Shown here: positions 17,026 through 25,116 of the stretch, piece by piece | How the letters are laid out: every line of letters begins with the position of its first letter | Numbering within the stretch: the first letter of the stretch is position 1 | Source of the DNA: Mageeibacillus sp. UBA6980 | GTDB taxonomy: Bacteria > Bacillota > Clostridia > Saccharofermentanales > Saccharofermentanaceae | Assembly (NCBI GenBank): GCA_002450095.1 | Contig: DJYK01000026.1 | Span: 22,798-86,797, forward strand | Direction: 5' to 3' | DNA: 64,000 bases | Program-made: the position numbers and the translations under genes | Notes under the pieces: model-generated | The model's input: the letters and a program-made list of their open reading frames with translations, nothing else | The model's database searches: none | Told to the model about the DNA's origin: nothing

Positions 17026-17061
17026 GAAGATAAATCAAATAAGAACAGTTCTTGGTGGTAA
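17023..17061 (+). pseudogene. 3' tail of a lost paralogue of the 71-residue repeat gene
   Basis: After an in-frame stop the frame reads NEDKSNKNSSWW and stop. The bases at 17041-17061 are nearly identical to the last codons (KNSSWW) of the gene at 17136-17351. This is what remains of a tandem duplicate after an internal deletion. Confidence 0.6.
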
Positions 17062-17069
17062 GGATATAT

Positions 17070-17106
17070 CCCCCCTTCATGATCAAAGAATAATACAAAG
17101 TACACT
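17070..17106 (+). promoter_or_regulatory. C-tract promoter candidate for the 71-residue repeat protein
   Basis: CCCCCC (17070-17075), then 25 nt, then TACACT (17101-17106). The gene start is at 17136. Confidence 0.45.
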
Positions 17107-17135
17107 AAAGAAAAAGACTTACGGAGGTAACAATT

Positions 17136-17351
17136 ATGAGCAGAGGTTTCAGTCAGCGAGGCGCAGATGGTATCACACGTCACTACAACAGCAATGGAGT
17201 AATGACAGGCTTCAGTCAGAAAGGAAGTGATGGATTTATTCGACACTACGATAACAACAGGAATGTAAGAGGATTCAGCCAGAGTAATGGCTATGGCGGG
17301 TACAACCACTACGATAACAAGGGACACAAAAAGAACAGCTCCTGGTGGTAA
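17136..17351 (+). CDS. 71-residue protein of three GFSQ...HYD repeats
   Basis: Three units of about 21-23 residues begin with GFSQ and contain an HYN or HYD (RGFSQRGADG...RHYNSNG and two more), followed by a short tail ending in SSWW. It is small, polar, very rich in Gly, Asn, Arg and Tyr, and has no signal peptide. The start has ACGGAGG. A truncated paralogue lies upstream. Like the 84-residue peptide at 1517-1771 it is a low-complexity repeat protein under a C-tract promoter candidate, so the two may have a parallel role in this locus. Confidence 0.6.
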   Translation: MSRGFSQRGADGITRHYNSNGVMTGFSQKGSDGFIRHYDNNRNVRGFSQSNGYGGYNHYDNKGHKKNSSWW

Positions 17352-17414
17352 GGAGCACTGACGGTAATAACCACAAAGCTGTTCTATCGGCTATACGGGA
17401 GAAAGGAGTTGTAA

Positions 17415-17801
17415 ATGTTTTTTACGAAGAGAAAAGCAAATACGGTTAAAGTCGGTAATAGTATCATCGAGTGGAATCCCTCCGGGAACTGTTGGGATGA
17501 AACCGTTAACATTAACGGTAAAGCTGTAAGAGTAAAATACATTGTATCTCCCGGTAATACTGATCCGAATTCTCTGGTAACCGGATTTAAGCGTCTTAAT
17601 CTTTATAATGCCGCTTACGAGTATACGGTTAACAACTGTCAGCTTACTGAAGAATATGAGACTGAAGAATATGATCTGATGGCTGTAATAGTATCTTCTC
17701 TTTCAATTGAATTCCTGTATCGCAATCGCTTTTTGGGAGCAAGGCATTGTGTGTGTACAGAGTATGACTATAGAAAGTTCCACGATTGTTACATCAGGTA
17801 A
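17415..17801 (+). CDS. Hypothetical protein, 128 residues
   Basis: A soluble alpha/beta-looking protein with a GAAAGGAG site before the ATG. It begins with basic residues (FFTKRKANTVK) and ends with several Cys and His (RHCVCTEYDYRKFHDCYIR) that might bind a metal. There is no family match that I recognise. A strong terminator follows, so it closes the accessory locus on this side. Confidence 0.55.
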   Translation: MFFTKRKANTVKVGNSIIEWNPSGNCWDETVNINGKAVRVKYIVSPGNTDPNSLVTGFKRLNLYNAAYEYTVNNCQLTEEYETEEYDLMAVIVSSLSIEFLYRNRFLGARHCVCTEYDYRKFHDCYIR

Positions 17802-17831
17802 CAAATGACACACCCCTATTCTTCTTTGCAG

Positions 17832-17870
17832 AACTGCCCCGTTTTTTTCATTTTATCGGGGCAGTTTTGT
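17832..17870 (+). terminator. Rho-independent terminator
   Basis: AACTGCCCCG (17832-17841) pairs perfectly with CGGGGCAGTT (17857-17866), then TTGT. Confidence 0.85.
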
Positions 17871-17874
17871 TATG

Positions 17875-18739
17875 GAGTTGATTAGTGATACAGGTGCTTC
17901 AAAGTCTGTAACCGTAAATTTTAGAAGGTAAGTATTAAAGTTGATCTTGAAGGAGATGCAGAATGAATATACATATTGAGTTAATAATCTTTCTGCTTCG
18001 GATGATACGGAAGATGGAAGTGTCAGACCGACCGCTGCCGGACTTCTTATGTTTGGTGAAGAATACAGGATCACACGTGAGTTCCCGGAATTCTTTCTGG
18101 ATTACAGGGAGAGGCTTGATCCCAATATACGGTGGACGGATAGGATACAGAGCCAATCCGGAGATTGGTCAGGTAATGTGTACGATTTCTTCTCACGAGT
18201 ATCGGCAAAACTCACATTGGATCTTAAAAGACCTTTTAAGACAGATGGTTTGTTCCGTATTGAAGAGACACCCGTACATGAATCTGTCAGAGAAGCCCTA
18301 GTCAATTGCATTGTAAACACGGACTATTTTCAGTCTTGGAGCATCGTTATCGAAAAGTATATTGATAGGATAGTATTTGCTAATCCCGGATCCATTCGTA
18401 TTGGCAAATCGCAGATGCTCAAGGGAGGAATATCTCAGCCGCGTAATCGGTGTTGATCATGTCCTTTCTGTTGAAGGGCATGAAAAAGGGCATGAAAAAG
18501 GGCATGAAAATAATGTTGCCACTAAGACCGATGAACTCAATTTAAGGAGAATGGCAATATATAAGATGATTGTAGCAACAGCTGATATATCTATACCTCA
18601 GATAGCTCAACGATTAGAAATCACTGATAAGCAAGCTAGGAGTGATATAGATTATCTAAAGAAGAATGGTTATATAATTCACAAAGGTCCTGCGAAAGGT
18701 GGCAAATGGATTGACATTAAAGATAATAACTCTGATTGA
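17875..18739 (+). pseudogene. Decayed AlbA_2/RecG-like transcriptional regulator
   Basis: Pieces of one gene in at least two frames. The first frame carries RPTAAGLLMFGEE, FFLDYRERLD and HESVREALVNCIVNTDY (to about 18,456), which match the C-terminal ATPase-like half of the family annotated as AlbA_2 or RecG-C-terminal-like DNA-binding regulators. A second frame (to 18,739) carries three HEKG repeats and a winged-helix end (ISIPQIAQRLEITDKQARSDIDYLKKNGYI). The N-terminal AlbA domain is missing and the halves are joined by a frameshift or deletion near 18,440. Almost certainly non-functional. Confidence 0.75.
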
Positions 18740-18882
18740 CGATATAGATTTGAGCAAATAATTGCAAAAGACACAGGATATTAGAACGCAAATGGAATCA
18801 ATAGATATCAAGGCTCTTATACAAAACAAGTTAGGATTAGTTTTAACTTGGGGAACTCGAATAACGGACAAGAAATCTACAG

Positions 18883-18914
18883 TGCCCGAAAACATTGCGT
18901 TTCGGGCATTTTTA
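18883..18914 (+). terminator. Terminator after the decayed regulator
   Basis: TGCCCGAAA (18883-18891) pairs with TTTCGGGCA (18900-18908), followed by TTTTT. The 18,740-18,997 stretch otherwise shows no gene. Confidence 0.85.
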
Positions 18915-18997
18915 TATCTTGAATGAGTTCAAACCCAAAGAGATTTAGCAGTTGCCAGAAAGGTATATGATTCGGACGTCAGTGACAAGTATATAGA

Positions 18998-19528
18998 TCA
19001 GGAGGCGGAGGATTCTAATTCGCGGAACTCTTCGTAGTATCTGTCATTGGTCCCGAATCTTACTGCTTCGGCGTATCCTTCTTCGAGGAGGATACGCTCG
19101 AGCATTACGACTTCGCCGCCCTGATCGATGTAGACGTATGCGAGCGTTCTGTCGTACTGGTCGTAGATCTCGTTATCGTATTCGAGCCATACTTCGTAGT
19201 TTGCTTCATCCATGAGTTCCTTGACGAAGTCGGAGGCGATGACGCCTTCCTCGGTATTGCGTTCTTCTTCCTGTGCGACAGATTCGGGAGTGTTTATTCC
19301 GATAAGCCTTACGCGCGTCCTGACGCCGTCGATATATACGATGAGCGTATCACCGTCGACGACCCTCTCGACCTCATACGGTCCGTTAAGCTCGATATCG
19401 GAAGGTGTCTCAATCTCGGTCTGCTCGGTCATCTCATATAAGAAGTCTTCACATCCGGTGAACAGAGAGCCTATTAAAACTGCACTAATAATCACGATTC
19501 CGGTTTGTAAAATTCTGTGTTTACTCAT
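18998..19528 (-). CDS. Thermonuclease-like secreted lipoprotein (SNase fold)
   Basis: A 176-residue protein with a lipoprotein signal ending LFTGC (Cys26). The mature part is a staphylococcal-nuclease domain: VVDGDTLIV, RVRLIGINTPE with the catalytic Arg and metal-binding Asp, a Glu-rich loop and DRTLAYVY with the second Arg. It should cut DNA or RNA outside the cell while anchored to the membrane. No ribosome binding site precedes the ATG; overlapping TATAAT boxes end six bases before it, so the message may be leaderless. It is divergent from the ABC importer operon. Confidence 0.8.
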   Translation of the reverse strand: MSKHRILQTGIVIISAVLIGSLFTGCEDFLYEMTEQTEIETPSDIELNGPYEVERVVDGDTLIVYIDGVRTRVRLIGINTPESVAQEEERNTEEGVIASDFVKELMDEANYEVWLEYDNEIYDQYDRTLAYVYIDQGGEVVMLERILLEEGYAEAVRFGTNDRYYEEFRELESSAS

Positions 19529-19600
19529 GCGGATATTATATTATAATTTGTTCGTTGCGGTCATACCGCATTTACAATTTCATATTTGGAGGACTTTGTC

Positions 19601-20560
19601 ATGAAGAGAAAGTTAATGGCAGTCGCAATGAGCGTTGCAGTAGCAGCAACTCTTTTTGCAGGTTGCGCACAGTCGGATTTGAATTCCGAAGAGTCCGGTG
19701 CATCTGAATCCCAGGGGGAGTCTGTTTACCCTCTCACACTTACTGATGCTTACGGAAATGTAGTTACGGTTGAGGAAGAACCCGAGACCATTGTCACCGT
19801 ATCTCCCGCTTTGACTGAGATAGTATATGCTTTGGGCGGTGAGGATAAACTCATCGGAAGAAGCGAAGTCGATGATTATCCTGAAGCGGTTTTTGATGTT
19901 CAGAGCGTAGGCGATATCGCTATGCCCGATACCGAACTTATCGTATCTCTCGATCCCGATGTTGTTCTCGCGTCTTCTATCTTCAGCGAGGAAGCTTACA
20001 ACGCACTGACTGATGCGGGTATCACTGTTGTCATCATAAAGGATGAGTCCGATCTTGACGGCATGTTCGAATATGTAACTACAACGGCAGACGTCATCGG
20101 ACTTCACGAAGAAGGATTGGCACTTGCAGATCAGATGGAAGCCGATCTTGCCGAGATCGAGGCCGAAGTTCAGGATACGATCGCAGGCGACGATATCACT
20201 GTTTATTACTGCATGACTTACGGCGAAATGGGCGATTTCACTGCTGGCGGCGATACATTTATCAATGACATTATCGAAGCGGCCGGATGCGTTAACGCTG
20301 CAGGCGATGTCGAAGGCTGGTCCTATTCAGCCGAACAGCTTCTCGAAGCAGATCCTGACATCATTCTTGTTCCTTCTTGGGGTTACGATGCTTTCCTCGA
20401 GACAGAGCCTTATACGGAGCTTACTGCCGTACAGCAGGGAAGGGTGTTGTCCGTTGACAATAATCTCTTCGAGAGGGTAGGACCTCGTAATATTGATGCA
20501 GTAAGGACTGTTTACGAGTTCGCTGTTGACGCCAATGCCGTAGCTCATGCAGGGGCATAA
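19601..20560 (+). CDS. ABC importer substrate-binding lipoprotein (BtuF/FecB type)
   Basis: A 319-residue protein with the lipobox LFAGC (Cys22), an acidic linker and a TroA/BtuF-like binding fold (TIVTVSPALTEIVYALGGEDKL, then VERVGPRNIDAV near the end). Such proteins catch vitamin B12, haem or ferric siderophores. There is no cobalamin riboswitch in the short upstream gap, so the ligand is open. Start chosen at 19601 behind TTGGAGG. It overlaps the permease gene by 14 bases. Confidence 0.85.
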   Translation: MKRKLMAVAMSVAVAATLFAGCAQSDLNSEESGASESQGESVYPLTLTDAYGNVVTVEEEPETIVTVSPALTEIVYALGGEDKLIGRSEVDDYPEAVFDVQSVGDIAMPDTELIVSLDPDVVLASSIFSEEAYNALTDAGITVVIIKDESDLDGMFEYVTTTADVIGLHEEGLALADQMEADLAEIEAEVQDTIAGDDITVYYCMTYGEMGDFTAGGDTFINDIIEAAGCVNAAGDVEGWSYSAEQLLEADPDIILVPSWGYDAFLETEPYTELTAVQQGRVLSVDNNLFERVGPRNIDAVRTVYEFAVDANAVAHAGA

Positions 20561-21599
20561 TAAAGACCACGACAGATTACTTATAAAGTTTATTATCGCC
20601 GCCATCATGCTATGCTGCGTGATGGCGGTGTCGTGCTGTCTCGGAAGTTCCGGGATAACGTTGAGCGATGTTATCAGATACTTTACCGGAAGATCTGAAG
20701 AATTATCCCGCACGACTGTGACGATACTCGGAAGGATAAGAGTTCCGCGTACCGTGACAGCCGCGCTCGTAGGGGGTGCTCTCGCGACGGTCGGATGCGT
20801 GATGCAGGGGCTCTTTCGCAATGCGATGGCGGATCCGTCTGTCTTAGGTATCAGCAGCGGAGCCGCATTGGGTGCCGCAGTTGCCATCGTTACCGGCCTT
20901 AACGGAGTGATAATCTGGGAGGCCTTCACCGGGGCTTACATAGGTGCCGTCATCGGGGCGGCGGTTACATGGCTCATGGTGTTCGTCATTGCATCTCATA
21001 ACGGCAGATACGATACGTCATCCACACTTTTGGCGGGGATAGCGATATCGTCGCTGATGAGCGCACTAATAACCGTGCTCATGACGCTTCACATGGAGCA
21101 GATGGAACGTGTCTATCTTTGGATGCTCGGGACTTTCTCGGCATCGACGACGGGCAAGACGCGTCTGCTTCTTATCGTGGTTGCAGCACTGATGCCGGTA
21201 GTGATATTTATCGCTCCGAGGATAGACGTTCTTAAACTCGGAAGGGAGGCTGCTCAGACGCTGGGTGTCAACTATAAGGGAACTTTGCTCATCGCATTGG
21301 GAGCCTGCTCGTGCCTTCTGGCATTCTGTGTCGCGAACTCGGGGATCATCGGATTTGTAGGTCTCATCATCCCTCATATAGTCTCGTTCTTTAAGGTTAC
21401 GCGCATGAGGGGAAGAGTGATCATGAGCTTCATGACGGGTGCCGTGTTTATGGTCCTCGCGGATACGATCTGTAAGACCATTGTCGCTCCGGGCGAACTC
21501 GCGATAGGAGCGGTCACGAGTCTTATAGGTGCGCCGTACTTCCTGTTCCTTCTTATCGGAAGCAGGATCAGGAGTAAGAAAGAGAAGGTGAGCCTGTGA
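20547..21599 (+). CDS. FecCD/BtuC-type ABC permease
   Basis: A 350-residue polytopic protein of the FecCD family with about ten membrane helices. The typical signature RVPRTVTAALVGGALATVG followed by MQGLFRNAMADPSVLGISSGA is complete, as is the cytoplasmic coupling region (SGIIGFVGLIIPHI). It forms the channel for the ligand bound by the upstream lipoprotein and is energised by the ATPase encoded four bases into its end. Confidence 0.9.
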   Translation: MQGHNKDHDRLLIKFIIAAIMLCCVMAVSCCLGSSGITLSDVIRYFTGRSEELSRTTVTILGRIRVPRTVTAALVGGALATVGCVMQGLFRNAMADPSVLGISSGAALGAAVAIVTGLNGVIIWEAFTGAYIGAVIGAAVTWLMVFVIASHNGRYDTSSTLLAGIAISSLMSALITVLMTLHMEQMERVYLWMLGTFSASTTGKTRLLLIVVAALMPVVIFIAPRIDVLKLGREAAQTLGVNYKGTLLIALGACSCLLAFCVANSGIIGFVGLIIPHIVSFFKVTRMRGRVIMSFMTGAVFMVLADTICKTIVAPGELAIGAVTSLIGAPYFLFLLIGSRIRSKKEKVSL

Positions 21600-22294
21600 A
21601 CCTCGTGATGGAGAACGTAACCGTAAGCTACGGCGATATCAGAGTCCTCTCGGATGTCTCGCATACATTTAAAGAAGGCAAGATAACCATCCTTCTGGGA
21701 CCTAACGGCTGCGGCAAGAGTACTTTTATCAAGGCCATAGTAAGAAAGTACGCGAAGACGGGGGTGCTGTCTTATATCCCGCAGGAGATGTACGGGCAGA
21801 TCGGACTTACGGTGGAAGATACCGTTGCTCTCGGAAGATATGATCCGAAGAAGTTTATATCCGGGGAGACAGAGGAAGACATAAAGTATATCGACGATGC
21901 TCTGTCTTCTATGGAGTTAGCCGACAAGAGATATCTTATTTACGATGATCTGTCAGGAGGAGAGAAGCAGCGCGCGATGGCCGCCCGTGCGATCTGTCAG
22001 GACGCGCCGTGGTTTATCATGGATGAGCCGTCCTCAAACCTCGATATAGTTCACAGCAAGCATATTATGGACACTGCCGTAAACCTCGTATCACAGAAGG
22101 GCAAATCATTCATAATAGTGATGCATAACATCAACGATGCCGTGCGTTACGGCGACGAATTCGTTCTGATGAGAGACGGCAGGATAATCAAGGTCTGCGA
22201 TAAATTGGACAGCGATTCTCTGAAGGCGGTGTTCGGCACTGATTTTGAATCCGTCAGGACTTCTTCGGGGCGCGAATTATTCTTTGCCGGATGA
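21596..22294 (+). CDS. ABC ATPase of the BtuD/FepC type
   Basis: A 232-residue ATP-binding subunit: Walker A LGPNGCGKST, signature LSGGEKQR, Walker B WFIMDEPSSNLD and an H-loop HNINDA. It overlaps the permease by four bases. Its end overlaps the end of the convergent CPBP-fusion gene by 41 bases, a tight tail-to-tail arrangement. Confidence 0.9.
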   Translation: MNLVMENVTVSYGDIRVLSDVSHTFKEGKITILLGPNGCGKSTFIKAIVRKYAKTGVLSYIPQEMYGQIGLTVEDTVALGRYDPKKFISGETEEDIKYIDDALSSMELADKRYLIYDDLSGGEKQRAMAARAICQDAPWFIMDEPSSNLDIVHSKHIMDTAVNLVSQKGKSFIIVMHNINDAVRYGDEFVLMRDGRIIKVCDKLDSDSLKAVFGTDFESVRTSSGRELFFAG

Positions 22295-24395
22295 GAAGGT
22301 AGAAGATAAGACAGACCGCGATAATGACCGAGGCTTCCCATGTGCCCTCGGGACCGAATGCACTTCCGGTATATGTGGTGGATATTAAGGATGCCGTCTC
22401 GCTGTTGCCGCTTACGGACAGGCCGAAGATGCTCCCCTGGAACAGATTCCACATCGTGTGACAGGCGCAGGTTATGAGGATGTTTCCGGTATCGATATAG
22501 ATGAGGGCGAACAGCACCGCGAGAAGGAATATGTTTATAAGTGCCGTCAGCGAGAATCCTCCGTTAAATCCGTGGAACAAAGAGAACAGGACAGAGGAGA
22601 CGATTACCGCCGTCGCATTCTTATATGCGGGCATTATGGCAGTGATGCGGTCGATCATGAATCTTCTGAACAGAAATTCCTCGGCCGATCCCTGCGGTAT
22701 CCACATAAGCACGGAAAAGGCGAAAATCATTATGTTCTCCTTATTAAGCCCGAACCCTCCGGGAACTGCCTTGTGAGTGATGATGAGAAATATATATACG
22801 AATGTCATCATCAATGCCCCGGAAACGGCGCCCTTCAGATATGAAGGGAAGAGGTCTCCCGGAGTCGTTACGCTGACAGTGCCTCTCGTTCTTATTATGC
22901 ATGCGATAATGATGAGGATATAACTTACCGACATAAGACCTAAGAACTTCGGATCGCTCATGAAGATGTTTATTATCTCCATTGTCTTGTTTATGATATC
23001 CGGTACGCTCGTTACCTCGGAAAGATCAGCAATGAATTCGGAATATGAAGGGTCTCTCATATAAGAGATGACTACGGGGATCATCGCGATAAGCTGGAAT
23101 ATCGAGAGCGTGACCATTGGATATATGATGACGTCGATAAATCCCGTTATGATATCTCCTGCTTTGCTTAAAGGTCCCGGTGCCTTAACTTCGTTCTCGT
23201 CTTCGGAGCTTACGGTCCTTACAGTGAACTTCTCGTTTTTAAGAAGGACGGAACTTACGTAAACGACCGCTGCTCCCAGCATGACGGTCAACACCGAACA
23301 GATCAGCGCCGGCAGGATATCGACCGTCCCGTTAAATGCATTTCCGAATCCGTAGAACTGCCCGTAAACGGGAAGCCAGGAGTACACGTCCCTCGACGAT
23401 TCCTCGCCGTTTATACATGTAACGAGTATCGTAAGGATAATAAAGAATATCGGGAGAAATGCGGTCTGGGCGGAAGTGACAGAGTCGTTCATAACCGATA
23501 TGAGTACTGTTATCGCCGATATGAAGAACGCCAGGCTCACCGCCAGGATCAGGGCGGGGATGACGGATTCCGGGTGCCTGTATGGCGGGATGAGAAAAGA
23601 GATGATAAGAACGATCAGTGCCGGGATCATCGAGCTTATGAATACGCCCTTTGTAAAGGATATAATGATGTTTTTTCGAGGGACCGGGGTCAGAAGTATC
23701 CTCGAGAAAGTTCCTCTCTCTTTTTGTCCCGATATGGCTTCGGTGCCCGTTGACATGCCTGAATACATTAATGTGATAAAGAGGAGGATGGGGATGAAGT
23801 TGTTGCCCATCGACCTCGCGAAATGCGTCGCGAAAGTCTCGTTCTGCGCGGTCGGAATGTCTGCGCTTATGACTTCCCAGGTGTTGCTCGTATCGGGGAT
23901 ATCGAATCTGTCGATGAGAAATGTCCGGTAGTCTTCGAGGTATCCGTCACGCACAAGATCCCTTATGTATTTGTAGTCCGTACTGTCCGTTCTGTAATAA
24001 GTAAGAATATCGGCATTGGCGCCGGAAATGATCTGTTCGTCAAAATCATCGGGGAAGAAGATGACAACGCCCGCGGCATTCTTGTGCATAAACTCGGACA
24101 TGGCAAGAAAGTCAAACGGTGCATCGAACTGTTCGTAGTAGATCTTTGAATCCGAAGGCTCGCTTTCCGTGAACTTAATGAATGAAGAAGGCGCATTAAC
24201 GACAACGATGGAGCCCGAAGACTTCACGTAATCGTTGAATCCGAAGAACGACAGCAATGCCGAGAACATCGCGACTATACAGGTGAAGACGAAGCCTATG
24301 GCAAGAAACAGCGTAGTACCGCAGACTTCGGTGCTGCCGCGTCCGCTCCTGAAGATCATGTTCTTCGTTATAGCCTGTCCCTTATTCTTCGACAT
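22254..24395 (-). CDS. ABC-2 permease fused to a CPBP intramembrane protease
   Basis: A 713-residue membrane protein. The first 400 residues or so are an ABC-2/NatB-like permease: one membrane helix near residue 40, a large outer domain, then five or six helices. The last 200 residues are a CPBP (Abi/CAAX-like) protease with the full motif set EEFLFRR, FSLFHGF and CHTMWN. Such fusions occur in Na+ or lantibiotic-type export systems, where the protease part may process a peptide. It overlaps the NatA-like ATPase gene by 14 bases. Confidence 0.8.
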   Translation of the reverse strand: MSKNKGQAITKNMIFRSGRGSTEVCGTTLFLAIGFVFTCIVAMFSALLSFFGFNDYVKSSGSIVVVNAPSSFIKFTESEPSDSKIYYEQFDAPFDFLAMSEFMHKNAAGVVIFFPDDFDEQIISGANADILTYYRTDSTDYKYIRDLVRDGYLEDYRTFLIDRFDIPDTSNTWEVISADIPTAQNETFATHFARSMGNNFIPILLFITLMYSGMSTGTEAISGQKERGTFSRILLTPVPRKNIIISFTKGVFISSMIPALIVLIISFLIPPYRHPESVIPALILAVSLAFFISAITVLISVMNDSVTSAQTAFLPIFFIILTILVTCINGEESSRDVYSWLPVYGQFYGFGNAFNGTVDILPALICSVLTVMLGAAVVYVSSVLLKNEKFTVRTVSSEDENEVKAPGPLSKAGDIITGFIDVIIYPMVTLSIFQLIAMIPVVISYMRDPSYSEFIADLSEVTSVPDIINKTMEIINIFMSDPKFLGLMSVSYILIIIACIIRTRGTVSVTTPGDLFPSYLKGAVSGALMMTFVYIFLIITHKAVPGGFGLNKENIMIFAFSVLMWIPQGSAEEFLFRRFMIDRITAIMPAYKNATAVIVSSVLFSLFHGFNGGFSLTALINIFLLAVLFALIYIDTGNILITCACHTMWNLFQGSIFGLSVSGNSETASLISTTYTGSAFGPEGTWEASVIIAVCLIFYLLIRQRIIRAPKKS

Positions 24396-25116
24396 GTGCC
24401 TCCACGTATATCTTAAAGAATGCTTCTTCGAATGTCTCGGAGCCGCTTGCCGATGTCAGTTCGTCAACCGTTCCCTGTGCCGCGATCCTTCCGTCAACGA
24501 GTATCGCTATCTCGTCACACAGACTCTCGGCGACCGAGAAGATATGTGTCGAGAGGATGATCGCGTGCCCCTCGTTCTTAAGCTCGAGCAGATAGTCTGT
24601 GACCTGCTTGCTCGTTAATATATCGAGACCGTTGGTAGGCTCATCGAATATGATCACCGGGGGATTATGGATGAGGCTTATCGCGATGGACGCTTTCTGC
24701 TTCATACCCGTCGATAATTCGTTTATCCTCTTCTTTCTGAACGGCATTATCCCGAGTTTATTGAATATCTCTTCCTTGCGCTTTAATGACTTCTCCTTAG
24801 GGATGTCGTAAAGCTCGCCGAAGAAGTCCCAGAGTTTATCCGGGGTGGACATCGGATCGAGCCTGACTTCTGTCGTGAGATAACCTATCCTTCGGTGTAT
24901 CTCGAGAAGGTCCTTGTCCGCACTGAGTCCGTCGATCAGGATGGTGCCCGAGGTCGGCTTAAGAAGAGTTGAGATCATCTGCATAAGCGTCGTCTTTCCG
25001 GCACCGTTAGGCCCCAGAAGACCGAAGATCATTCCGTCCTTTACTTCGAAGCTTACGCCCTTGATTATCTCCTTGTCTTTCGAGTAACTCTTGTGCACAT
25101 CGGTTACGGTTATCAA
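24382..25116 (-). CDS. NatA-like ABC ATPase
   Basis: A 244-residue subunit with Walker A LLGPNGAGKT, signature LSTGMKQKASIA, Walker B VIIFDEPTNGLD and an H-loop. The C-terminal extension after GRIAAQGTVDEL is typical of NatA/CcmA-type exporter ATPases. It lies between two permease genes on one transcript and overlaps both, so the exporter is probably a heterodimer of two different permeases with this ATPase. Confidence 0.88.
   Translation of the reverse strand: MITVTDVHKSYSKDKEIIKGVSFEVKDGMIFGLLGPNGAGKTTLMQMISTLLKPTSGTILIDGLSADKDLLEIHRRIGYLTTEVRLDPMSTPDKLWDFFGELYDIPKEKSLKRKEEIFNKLGIMPFRKKRINELSTGMKQKASIAISLIHNPPVIIFDEPTNGLDILTSKQVTDYLLELKNEGHAIILSTHIFSVAESLCDEIAILVDGRIAAQGTVDELTSASGSETFEEAFFKIYVEAHVEE

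Noticed and set aside
17024..17230. 68-residue frame overlapping the repeat protein
   Set aside because: Its second half is the 71-residue gene in another frame and its first half covers a promoter and a gene tail.
19529..19600. Cobalamin riboswitch before the BtuF-like gene
   Set aside because: The gap is only about 70 bp and has no B12-box; a riboswitch needs about 200 nt.
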